A DNA stretch of 64,000 nt from Larkinella insperata (lineage in GTDB: Bacteria; Bacteroidota; Bacteroidia; Cytophagales; Spirosomataceae), in NCBI RefSeq assembly GCF_026248825.1, contig NZ_CP110973.1, positions 1,674,001 through 1,738,000 of the forward strand, read 5' to 3'. This document shows positions 37,279 through 44,446 of this stretch, piece by piece. Position numbers and translations under genes: made by a program. Under the pieces are notes generated by a model. It was given only the letters and a program-made list of their open reading frames with translations. It was not told the origin of the DNA and ran no database searches. Position 1 is the stretch's first letter, and each line of letters opens with the position of its first letter.

Positions 37279-38370
37279 TCAGTTTACATTGGCAGCTCTG
37301 ACGGCAACACCCGGTTCCAGACGCAGCAGGTTGGTGGTCAAAACCGTATCGCCCAGCGACAACCCATCCAGAATCTGAACGGTGCCTTTGGTGCGGCTGC
37401 CCGTTTTCAACTCCCGCTGCTCCGCTTTGCCGTTTTTAAGGGCGAACAAGGAATACCCTTTGGGATTGGGAATCAGGGCCTGCGTGGGAATCAGAATACC
37501 GTCGGTGGTTGTGTGCAGGATAAACGCAATTTTTGCCGATGATCCGGGAACCAGCTTGCCGCTGCGGTTTTCGCTGGTGGCTTTTATCAGCAAACTCCGG
37601 GTGTTCAGGTCGGTTTTCGGTTCGGTTGCAACAACCCGGCCCCGGAACGGCTGACTGCTGTTTTCAGTGGTAAACTGGATCGTTTGCCCAATCCGAACGG
37701 CCGAAGCGTATTTTTCGGGAACCGTAAACGAAACCTCCACCCGGCTGACATCATCCAGCGACGTTAAAACCGTCGACGGGGTTACGTAGGCGCCAACGTC
37801 TACTTTATTCAACCCCAGTTTGCCGGAAAAAGGCGCACGGATTTCCGTTTTGGCCAGATCAACGTCCACGATGGACATTTCGGCCTGCAGCACATTCAGA
37901 TTGGTCGCGATCTGATCGTACTCCTGCTGATTAACGGCTTCGGTCGCCAGCAGCTCGCGGAACCGTTTTTCGTCCAGGCGGGCGAGTTTCTCCTGCAGGG
38001 CGATTTTTTTCTTTTTCGCCAGCAAATCGGCATCGTCCAGTTTGAACAGCAGCGTTCCCTGCGTCACGTAGCTTCCTTCGCGGGCGTAAATCCGGGTTAA
38101 TTTGCGGGCGACTTCACTCACCAGATCCACCTCCTGATTGGCCGCGATGGTGCCGGTGGTTTGCAGCTCGTCGGTAATGGTTTCCGGTTTCACCACAAAT
38201 ACGTCCGCAGCTACGCGGTGATCGTCGGGCGCAACGGCCGCTGCGGTTAGTTTTTTAACGGGAGCGGCTTTGTTGGAAAATAATTCGGGGGTAAACAGAA
38301 AGAAGGATACCGTCAGGACGAAGATGCTGATCATCAGCGAGACCGTCCGAATCGATTTTTGAGATTTCAT
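37279..38370 (-). CDS. RND efflux periplasmic adaptor protein (AcrA/HlyD-like)
   Basis: 363 residues. One N-terminal membrane anchor (SLMISIFVLTVSFFLFTPE) is followed by a lipoyl/biotinyl-like half (QTTGTIAANQEVDLVSEVA, then the second half IRAPFSGKLGLNKVDVG), a helical hairpin (LQEKLARLDEKRFRELLATE) and beta-barrel/membrane-proximal domains (VEVSFTVPEKYASAVRIGQ, ALIPNPKGYSLFALKNGKA). This is the standard order of membrane-fusion proteins. The gene is first in the operon, 80 bp before the permease, and is divergent from an ArsR-type regulator. Confidence 0.95.
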   Translation of the reverse strand: MKSQKSIRTVSLMISIFVLTVSFFLFTPELFSNKAAPVKKLTAAAVAPDDHRVAADVFVVKPETITDELQTTGTIAANQEVDLVSEVARKLTRIYAREGSYVTQGTLLFKLDDADLLAKKKKIALQEKLARLDEKRFRELLATEAVNQQEYDQIATNLNVLQAEMSIVDVDLAKTEIRAPFSGKLGLNKVDVGAYVTPSTVLTSLDDVSRVEVSFTVPEKYASAVRIGQTIQFTTENSSQPFRGRVVATEPKTDLNTRSLLIKATSENRSGKLVPGSSAKIAFILHTTTDGILIPTQALIPNPKGYSLFALKNGKAEQRELKTGSRTKGTVQILDGLSLGDTVLTTNLLRLEPGVAVRAANVN

Positions 38371-38493
38371 GGGTAGAAAATTTATTGTTCTAATGTTTTA
38401 CGAATATCGAACTTTAATTGTTTTATGGTTGTCGAACAAGGCACTCTAAAAATGGGTTCCATCGTTTATAAAAAAAGAGTTGAATTTTTTTAC

Positions 38494-38516
38494 TGCTAAT
38501 AATCGTTGTATTAGCA
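38494..38516. promoter_or_regulatory. Candidate operator of the ArsR-type regulator
   Basis: Perfect 8-bp inverted repeat TGCTAATA (38494-38501), 7-bp spacer ATCGTTG, TATTAGCA (38509-38516), between the divergent RND operon and the ArsR-type gene (ATG 38573). The dyad suits a dimeric winged-helix repressor controlling itself and the pump; that role is inferred. Confidence 0.55.
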
Positions 38517-38572
38517 ATTCATGTAGCTACTTCTTTTTAGAGCGGCTGCACACTGAAATCGAAGCGACTGAA

Positions 38573-38899
38573 ATGAAGCAATATCAACACCCGACCCTCG
38601 ACCAGATTACCCTGACAGGCATCCTGCACGCCCTCAGCGATCCGGTCCGCCTGAATTACGTCCAGTGTTTAGCCCGCGAGCTGGATGAGCGCCCCTGCGG
38701 TACCATTCCAACCCCGGTGGCGAAATCAACGATGTCGCACCATTTGCGTGTTCTGCGCGAAGCGGGGTTGGTTCGTGTCCGGACGGAAGGCACGCAAAGC
38801 CTGACATCGCTGCGGCTGGAGGAAGTGGAGTCTAAATTTCCCGGTATTCTAAAAGCGGTTCTGAAAGCGGCCAATCAGGAACAGCCGCTGGAAAAATAG
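38573..38899 (+). CDS. ArsR-family winged-helix transcriptional regulator
   Basis: 108 residues from ATG 38573; the frame is open further upstream to 38480 but that region would cover the palindromic operator. The winged helix is clear: ITLTGILHALSDPVRLNYVQ (helices 1-2), the recognition helix KSTMSHHLRVLREAGLVRV, and the wing TEGTQSLTSLRLEEVE. The ELCVCDL arsenic-binding box of ArsR is absent, so it probably senses something other than metalloid, or acts through another signal. Its position opposite the RND adaptor gene suggests it represses the pump operon. Confidence 0.9.
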   Translation: MKQYQHPTLDQITLTGILHALSDPVRLNYVQCLARELDERPCGTIPTPVAKSTMSHHLRVLREAGLVRVRTEGTQSLTSLRLEEVESKFPGILKAVLKAANQEQPLEK

Positions 38900-38988
38900 G
38901 AGGTATGCGATGGGATTGACCAGCCAACTTTTGGGCGACGCTGGCTGTGGAAGAATTTATAAACAGGCCGGGCAGTGGCATGATTTCG

Positions 38989-39022
38989 CCAGCCCGTGGG
39001 GCAAGTCCACGGGCTGGTATTT
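38989..39022 (+). terminator. Terminator after the ArsR-type regulator
   Basis: Perfect 11-bp stem CCAGCCCGTGG (38989-38999) and CCACGGGCTGG (39007-39017), 7-nt loop, then TATTTTGG. About 90 bp after the regulator stop; it may also act for the convergent outer-membrane protein gene. Confidence 0.8.
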
Positions 39023-39042
39023 TGGTTAATTTGTCAACCCGG

Positions 39043-39576
39043 TTAGAACGCGATGCCGAACTGGAACCCTACCGTTACGCTCGCGGCATGGTTGTTTCCG
39101 AAGCGCACGGGAATCGGTACGGCCACGAAGTAACCGCTGTTTTTGTTCTTTTTGACAATCTTGTTCAATACCGGGGTAAAACCGTAACGGCCCGCAGTTT
39201 CGAAAGCTGCTCTTCCGGCCAGCGTAAAACCGTGGCCCAGACCAAGTAGAATGCCGGGGTGAAACAACAGGTTCGCCATGCGGCTGGTCCCGTTCTCCGC
39301 CCGGATCAGGGGCACAACTTCAACCGAAAAACCCACTTTCTGACTTTTCCAGAGGTTGATTCCGGTGGGCAAACCAACGACGTAATAGTCATTGAAGTTT
39401 GTTGCGGTTCCTTCACGGCTGAAGGTGACCAACGGATGCAGAATACCCACGTAACCGGCCATCCGGGGATAAACCGGCGGGCTCTCCTGGGCCAACAGTG
39501 TGCCTGAGGCCATAAACAATCCAAAGCTGAACAGGTGGAAAACCGTAATTTTTGCAAACGTACGCACGACAAACAA
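39043..39576 (-). CDS. Small outer-membrane beta-barrel-like protein, unknown function
   Basis: 177 residues starting at a TTG (39576); no in-frame ATG precedes a usable signal peptide, and the frame closes about 45 bp upstream, so TTG is the only plausible start. A signal peptide (FAKITVFHLFSFGLFMASGTLLAQ) leads to alternating strands (YVGILHPLVTFSREG, YYVVGLPTGINLWKSQKVG, GLGHGFTLAGRAAFETAGRYGF) and ends with a C-terminal phenylalanine (FQFGIAF), the usual barrel-insertion signature. It probably sits in the outer membrane. Downstream of the ChrB-AraC regulator on the same strand. I recognise no named family. Confidence 0.7.
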   Translation of the reverse strand: MFVVRTFAKITVFHLFSFGLFMASGTLLAQESPPVYPRMAGYVGILHPLVTFSREGTATNFNDYYVVGLPTGINLWKSQKVGFSVEVVPLIRAENGTSRMANLLFHPGILLGLGHGFTLAGRAAFETAGRYGFTPVLNKIVKKNKNSGYFVAVPIPVRFGNNHAASVTVGFQFGIAF

Positions 39577-39666
39577 AATAACTGGTGAAACAAACGCGAA
39601 CCGTACCGCCGACGGCTCTTTTCACCACAATGCTAGCCAGTGCGTTCCTGACAAGATAGAACAGAA

Positions 39667-40530
39667 TCAACCTTTGGAATCGCTTTTACGTTTGGCCAGA
39701 CTTTTTCGAAATTCGGAGGGGCTTTTGCCGGTATGCTGCCGAAAAATTCGGGTAAAATGGCTCTGGTCGGAGAAGCCCGTCAGGTACGCGATTTCCGCCA
39801 GGCTGTTCGTGGAGCTTTCCAGCAACTGAGTAGCTTTTTCAATCCGGGCCTTCCGGATGTATTCGCCAAACGAAAGATCATCGAAGTACCGGGAAAACTC
39901 CCGCGACAAATAGGTAGGGTTCAGATCCAGGTTTTCCGAAACCGTTTTCAGGCTCAGGTTCAGGTTGGTATCGATGTGGTTCTGGATGAGGTTCCGGAGT
40001 TCGCTGGTCCACCCGGGCACCTTGGTGGTCTTGGCAGTTTTCTGGCTCAGGTAGGTTCGGTAAATTTGCAGCAGAACGTGCTCTGTAGGGTTCTGGACGT
40101 GTTTGGCCTGGGGCAAATACGTGGCCCAACTGTACAGCGAATCGTAAATGATCATGGCCTTCTCCAGCAGTTCCTGATCGTCGCGAATCAGAAAAGCCAT
40201 CCCGGCGGCAATGGCCCACAACCCCGCCGACTGGCTGGCGACCGAATGATCATCCAGGTCAGCGCCCCGGATGATGGGGGCCATAATGTGCAGCGCCGGG
40301 TCTTTCAGGTCGTACTTTTTCAGGAAATAGTCGAACGTGCACTGGTTTTCGTAGTGCGTAAATTCGACGCCGGGAATGTCAAACGGGATGGCCTGTAACG
40401 TCTCGGCCAGGGGCCGCACCTGAGCGTCGGGAACAAAAATGATTTGGGCATCGGGATCGATAAACCGTTTGATGAGCCACGGACAGGCTATCCGGTCGAT
40501 CTTGGGCCGTTCACGCGTGATCCATTTCAT
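39667..40530 (-). CDS. ChrB-like domain fused to an AraC-type DNA-binding domain
   Basis: 287 residues. Residues 1 to about 145 match the chromate-resistance ChrB C-terminal domain: the start WITRERPKIDRIACPWLIKRF, then FVPDAQVRPLAE, GVEFTHYENQCTFDYFL and ALHIMAPIIRGADLDDHS. Residues about 172-280 are a complete AraC/XylS HTH: LSLKTVSENLDLNPTYLSRE, FGEYIRKARIEKATQLLE and SLAEIAYLTGFSDQSHFTRI with FRQHTGKSPSEFRKS. ChrB proteins are chromate-responsive regulators; here the sensor-like part has gained an AraC output. No ChrA transporter is nearby, but a TauE/SafE exporter lies two genes upstream. Chromate is a sulfate analogue, so an oxyanion signal is plausible; inference only. Confidence 0.85.
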   Translation of the reverse strand: MKWITRERPKIDRIACPWLIKRFIDPDAQIIFVPDAQVRPLAETLQAIPFDIPGVEFTHYENQCTFDYFLKKYDLKDPALHIMAPIIRGADLDDHSVASQSAGLWAIAAGMAFLIRDDQELLEKAMIIYDSLYSWATYLPQAKHVQNPTEHVLLQIYRTYLSQKTAKTTKVPGWTSELRNLIQNHIDTNLNLSLKTVSENLDLNPTYLSREFSRYFDDLSFGEYIRKARIEKATQLLESSTNSLAEIAYLTGFSDQSHFTRIFRQHTGKSPSEFRKSLAKRKSDSKG

Positions 40531-40572
40531 ACTCCGAATGAGGTCAGGAAGTCCACTTTCTCCTAGGCAATC

Positions 40573-40845
40573 TTACGAAATAAGTAGCGAATCCAGCGAA
40601 ATCCGGTCAATATACGGCTTTAATTCTTCGGTATCCAGAAAACCACGGACCAGCGTAACATCAAGCCACCGTTGACAGATCCACATTTCAACGAAAAAGG
40701 AGTTGACGGCGTAGAGGTGCAGCCAGAATCCGGGCAGACGCTTGGTATCCAGCAGAATACCCGTTTGCCAGACGATGTTCAATTGCTCCTGAAAGGTCAG
40801 GCCCCGAAAGTGGGCGAGCCCCTTTTTTTCTCGTTCACTTTTCAT
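40573..40845 (-). CDS. Small hypothetical protein
   Basis: 90 residues from ATG 40845; a longer in-frame start at 40911 is possible but its sequence (YPAGRG region) has no coding character. The protein is soluble, with aromatic-rich helices (LPGFWLHLYAVNSFFVEMWI) and a basic N-terminus (MKSEREKKGLAHFRGLT). No domain recognised. It sits 42 bp before the ChrB-AraC gene on the same strand and 132 bp after the TlpA-like gene, so it may be cotranscribed with either. Confidence 0.6.
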   Translation of the reverse strand: MKSEREKKGLAHFRGLTFQEQLNIVWQTGILLDTKRLPGFWLHLYAVNSFFVEMWICQRWLDVTLVRGFLDTEELKPYIDRISLDSLLIS

Positions 40846-40977
40846 GGATATGCCGCGGCCAGCGGGGTATGGATTCCGATCAGTGGATTTGGGAAGCAAA
40901 TCCGGGGACAATGAATTCGACTAAAAACCGGTTTCGGGGATACGGAAAGGCAGCGCCGGGAGCCCTTGCCCACCTGA

Positions 40978-42213
40978 CTATTTTCCAGAAGCTTTGATCG
41001 ACACTTTCGCGGGCTCTTCTTTCAGCAACTGGTCGATGTCGGCGTTGAATTCTTTCACAAATTCTTCGTAGTAAGCGCCGGTGGCCGGTCCGCTGTACCC
41101 CGTGTGAATTTTAGCAATTTCGCCCTGACGATTGATGTAAATAGTCGTTGGAAAAGCCACAACTTCGCTCAGCGCGGGCAATACCGACGCAGCAAATTTC
41201 TTGTCGGCCTGACCCGCAAACAGAATATCATACTCAATACCGATGCGGTTTTTCAGCGCTTCCAGCCGGGTTTTGGCGAAGGCCGGATCGTTTTTGCGCT
41301 CGAACGCCAACCCAATCACCTCCACACCCCGCTGGCGGTTGGCCTGATACCAGGGCGCCAGAAAAGCCGCTTCGTCCAGGCAATTGGGGCACCAGCTACC
41401 CAGCAGCGTTACAATGACCACTTTTCCCTTGAATTTCGGATCGTTCAGCGAAACCGGTTTGCCGGTAAAAGCATCCGGCAGCGTAAAGGCAAGCGGCACG
41501 CCTTCTTTGGGCTTCGTCAGGGTATAGGCGTCGGGCAGAACCGCCTGCGCGTTGCGCGTGCCCTTGATCGGCTGTGCACCCCGGGCGTTAATCCATTCGG
41601 CGGTGAGCTCGTTACCGCTGATTTTCCCCCGGATCAGCGAGGGGCTGGAACCGCTGAAAGCCGACAAGGCAAACTCATCGCCCTGCACCACGCCCTCCAG
41701 ATAGCGGTAATCGCCGGTCGTTGCCAGGAACGTTCCGGTGACCTTGCTGCCCGACTGGCTGAAAACGCCCACGGTTTTGGTGTTGCCGATGGTTACATCC
41801 CATTTGCCCTGTAAACTTACCGAAGCCGCAGCGGGTTTCTCGACAAACCGATACCGTTTGCCCTGCTCGGCCCGAAACGGAATACCGGCATCGGCGGGGG
41901 TGGTATTCAGCCGCTTGAAGACGCCCGACAGCGTTTTAGCATTTTCCAGTTTGGCCGCCAGCACCGCGTCGTAAACATCAACCGGGAAAAACAGCGAATC
42001 GCCTTTCTGCGTAACGCCTTTCAATTCAAACCGTTCGGAACCGTTCAGCAGCCAGGCCGTCTGGCCTTTCAGCTCGAAGTTGAACGGCGCTTCCTGCCCG
42101 CCCGAAACGGTAAAGGCACCCCGCCAGAAGCCGTCCTGCGGTTTGTTTTGCGCCTGGGCGGTAGCTCCCGCCAACAGCAGACCGAGGGTTGCGAAGGTGA
42201 TTATCTTTTTCAT
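40978..42213 (-). CDS. TlpA-family periplasmic thioredoxin-like protein
   Basis: 411 residues with signal peptide MKKIITFATLGLLLAGATAQAQ. Residues about 25-230 are a beta-rich domain of unknown type (FWRGAFTVSGGQEAPFNFEL, GKWDVTIGNTKTVGVFSQSG). Residues about 240-400 are a thioredoxin/AhpC-TSA fold with active site WCPNC (C275 and C278), preceded by VVIVTLLGS and followed by GVEVIGLAFERKND. It reduces or exchanges periplasmic disulfides; the unusual N-terminal domain may bind its client. It lies 28 bp after the TauE/SafE gene, so the two are probably one operon. Confidence 0.9.
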   Translation of the reverse strand: MKKIITFATLGLLLAGATAQAQNKPQDGFWRGAFTVSGGQEAPFNFELKGQTAWLLNGSERFELKGVTQKGDSLFFPVDVYDAVLAAKLENAKTLSGVFKRLNTTPADAGIPFRAEQGKRYRFVEKPAAASVSLQGKWDVTIGNTKTVGVFSQSGSKVTGTFLATTGDYRYLEGVVQGDEFALSAFSGSSPSLIRGKISGNELTAEWINARGAQPIKGTRNAQAVLPDAYTLTKPKEGVPLAFTLPDAFTGKPVSLNDPKFKGKVVIVTLLGSWCPNCLDEAAFLAPWYQANRQRGVEVIGLAFERKNDPAFAKTRLEALKNRIGIEYDILFAGQADKKFAASVLPALSEVVAFPTTIYINRQGEIAKIHTGYSGPATGAYYEEFVKEFNADIDQLLKEEPAKVSIKASGK

Positions 42214-42241
42214 TTTATTCAGGTTGTTGATGATGTTGTAC

Positions 42242-43123
42242 TTAAAACAGACCCCAGACGTTGCGCAGGCTTAACCCGATGATGACGATACCAACGATAA
42301 TCATCAGGTATTTTGGATTGACTTTGCCACAGACGTAAGCCGCAAAGGGTGACGCCAGCACCCCACCCAGCAGCAAACCGAGCGTAACGGGCCAGTTTCC
42401 GGTACCAATCATCAGGATAAACGTGCTGGCCCCGGAAGCGGCAATAAAGAATTCCGCCAGATTGACCGAACCGATCGTGTAGCGCGGGTTACGGCCTTGT
42501 CCAATCAGGGAAGAGGTAACCACCGGTCCCCAGCCTCCTCCGCCGACAGCATCGACAAAGCCGCCCAACAACGCCAGCGGCCCCACAAACCGGGTTTTTT
42601 CCTTGGCTTTCTTTTTCCGCAGGGCTTTGCTGATGATCACGACGCCCATTAAGACGAGGTAAATCGAAATGTACGGCTTGATCAGGTCGCCGTCGAACGA
42701 GCTTAATATGTAGGCGCCGATGATGGCACCGGCCACGCCCGGCAACACCAGCAGTTTGAACAGCTTCTTATTGACGTTCCCGAATTTCCAGTGGGAAAGC
42801 CCCGACGCGCCCGTGGTAAACACCTCAGCGATGTGCACGCTGGCGCTGGCGGCCGCCGGACTAACGCCCAGACTCAGCAGCAGCGAAGTCGAGCTGATGC
42901 CGTAGGCCATGCCCAGCGCCCCGTCGATGGTCTGCGCCACAAAACCGGCCAGCACAAACAGCCAGAACGTGGGGTGCACCAGTTCATCGACCACCGGCTG
43001 AATTGGAATGTTCAGAAACTGCCAGGCCGCGATGCCAATGATCAGCACCAATACAACGATCCCCGCGATTAGCAAACGCGGATTGATAACCTGCGGACGG
43101 CTTGGAACTTGCGTATCAACCAT
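42242..43123 (-). CDS. TauE/SafE-family sulfite/sulfonate exporter
   Basis: 293 residues with about eight to nine membrane segments. Family landmarks are the paired half-repeats AGFVAQTIDGALGMAYGIS with SVHIAEVFTTGASGLSHW, and LLGGFVDAVGGGGWGPVVTS with SVNLAEFFIAASGAS; the glycine-rich GGGGWGP is typical of the sulfite-exporter branch. Members export sulfite, sulfonates or related organosulfur anions, or supply sulfur compounds. It is encoded between the FGE/sulfatase operon and a thioredoxin-like gene, a suggestive position for handling sulfur released from sulfated glycans, but substrate assignment is by family only. A terminator at 43174-43201 separates it from the upstream sulfatase operon. 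Confidence 0.9.
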   Translation of the reverse strand: MVDTQVPSRPQVINPRLLIAGIVVLVLIIGIAAWQFLNIPIQPVVDELVHPTFWLFVLAGFVAQTIDGALGMAYGISSTSLLLSLGVSPAAASASVHIAEVFTTGASGLSHWKFGNVNKKLFKLLVLPGVAGAIIGAYILSSFDGDLIKPYISIYLVLMGVVIISKALRKKKAKEKTRFVGPLALLGGFVDAVGGGGWGPVVTSSLIGQGRNPRYTIGSVNLAEFFIAASGASTFILMIGTGNWPVTLGLLLGGVLASPFAAYVCGKVNPKYLMIIVGIVIIGLSLRNVWGLF

Positions 43124-43173
43124 ATCGAAACAAGTAAAATATTTAGCCTATGTACTATATAGACAATTACTAA

Positions 43174-43201
43174 AAAAACAGAGCCAGAGGTTTCTCTGGC
43201 T
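43174..43201 (-). terminator. Terminator ending the SusCD-sulfatase-FGE operon
   Basis: Stem AGCCAGAG (43182-43189) and CTCTGGCT (43194-43201), loop GTTT; on the minus strand it is followed by TGTTTTTTTAG, a clear U-tract. It lies about 115 bp after the FGE stop and before the TauE/SafE gene, marking the end of the sulfatase operon. Confidence 0.82.
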
Positions 43202-43315
43202 TGGTTCTACAAACGTGGGACAAAATTTCTTATTTACAAACTTAATCCGCCAGTTTTTTCCGCCCTTGGGTATTATTTAAACTTATAGTCGGAAAAGTCC
43301 AAGATTGGCGCGCTG

Positions 43316-44446
43316 TTATTTCACCCGAACGCAGCGGAATCCCAGGTTATTGCTCCCACTGCTGACCTCGCCTTTTCCCCGGCTGCCGGCTTTGTAGCGG
43401 ATGCAGTAATCATCACTGCACAAGAACGAGCCGCCCCGCTGTACGTACTTTACCGTGCCGGGCTCGTCAGGATCGTAGCTGTCCTGCGGACCCGTCGGGT
43501 TGTTCTTCGGACTGTTGCGGTAGTAATCAGGACGGTACAAATCCTGGCACCATTCCCAGACGTTGCCGTCCATGTCGTACAAACCGTACGGATTGGCCGG
43601 AAACGACTGCACCGGAGCGGCTGCGGCAAACCCATCTTCCGTCGTGTTTTTGCTCGGAAAACTACCCTGGTAGATATTGGCAATCCACTTGCCGCCGGGT
43701 TTCAGTTCTTCCCCCCAGTAATAAGTATGGTTACCCTTACCCCCCTGCGCGGCAAACTCCCATTCGGCTTCGGTCGGCAGGCGCTTCCCGGCCCACTTGG
43801 CGTAAGCGGCCGCATCTTCGTAGCTGACGTGCACGACCGGCAGGTTTTCCCGGCCCTTGATGCTGCTGTTTGGCCCTTCGGGATGTTGCCAGCTGGCTCC
43901 GCTGACGTACTCCCACCACTGCAACGGGTTGTCCAGCGATACTTTTTGCGCCGGGGGTGTAAACACCGCCGAACCCGGTACCAGCTTGTCCGCCGGAACC
44001 CCGGGGTAGTCTTTTGGATTGAGTGGCCGCTCGGCTACGGTGACGTAGTTGGTTGCGGCCACAAACCGGGCAAACTCAGCGTTGGTCACTTCGTGTTTAT
44101 CCATCCAGAACCCGGCCACCGTTACGGTATGCAGCGGGCGGGCATCCGGAAACTCGTCGGAGCCCATCTGGAACGTGCCGCCGGGAATCCAGACCATATC
44201 GTCCGTGCTGCCTTCGCCCGCCGTTGCGGTGACGGAAGCAGCCTGCCGGATGGCTGCTGAACGGGATGGCATTCCCTTGGCGACGCAATGCGCTCCGCTG
44301 TCGGTTTCGGCGGTTTGCTCGGCGGTCGATTTCGTGTCCGAATTGCAAGCCGTGAATGCCGCCAGAAACACGCAGCAAAACAGCATTCTGATCAGGCACT
44401 TGCACACCGTTTTACTCCCCGTTTTCCACAATCTTGAGTGCTTCAT
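43316..44446 (-). CDS. Formylglycine-generating enzyme (sulfatase-modifying factor)
   Basis: 376 residues from ATG 44446; a second ATG at 44386 gives a shorter lipoprotein signal (MLFCCVFLAAFTAC) and avoids the 35-bp overlap with the sulfatase gene. The FGE core begins at MVWIPGGTFQMGSDE. The KDYPGVPADKLVPGSAVF segment, WQHPEGPNSSIKGRENLPVV and YGLYDMDGNVWEWCQD are family landmarks. The catalytic cysteine pair is present in GGSFLCSDDYCIRYK (about C343 and C348), so this is a true FGE and not an inactive SUMF1-like protein. It should convert the cysteine of CxPxR motifs to formylglycine in the two sulfatases of the same operon. Export as a lipoprotein would place it in the periplasm with its substrates. 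Confidence 0.93.
   Translation of the reverse strand: MKHSRLWKTGSKTVCKCLIRMLFCCVFLAAFTACNSDTKSTAEQTAETDSGAHCVAKGMPSRSAAIRQAASVTATAGEGSTDDMVWIPGGTFQMGSDEFPDARPLHTVTVAGFWMDKHEVTNAEFARFVAATNYVTVAERPLNPKDYPGVPADKLVPGSAVFTPPAQKVSLDNPLQWWEYVSGASWQHPEGPNSSIKGRENLPVVHVSYEDAAAYAKWAGKRLPTEAEWEFAAQGGKGNHTYYWGEELKPGGKWIANIYQGSFPSKNTTEDGFAAAAPVQSFPANPYGLYDMDGNVWEWCQDLYRPDYYRNSPKNNPTGPQDSYDPDEPGTVKYVQRGGSFLCSDDYCIRYKAGSRGKGEVSSGSNNLGFRCVRVK

Noticed and set aside
39667..40530. Chromate resistance operon
   Set aside because: The ChrB-like domain is present, but there is no ChrA transporter in the window.
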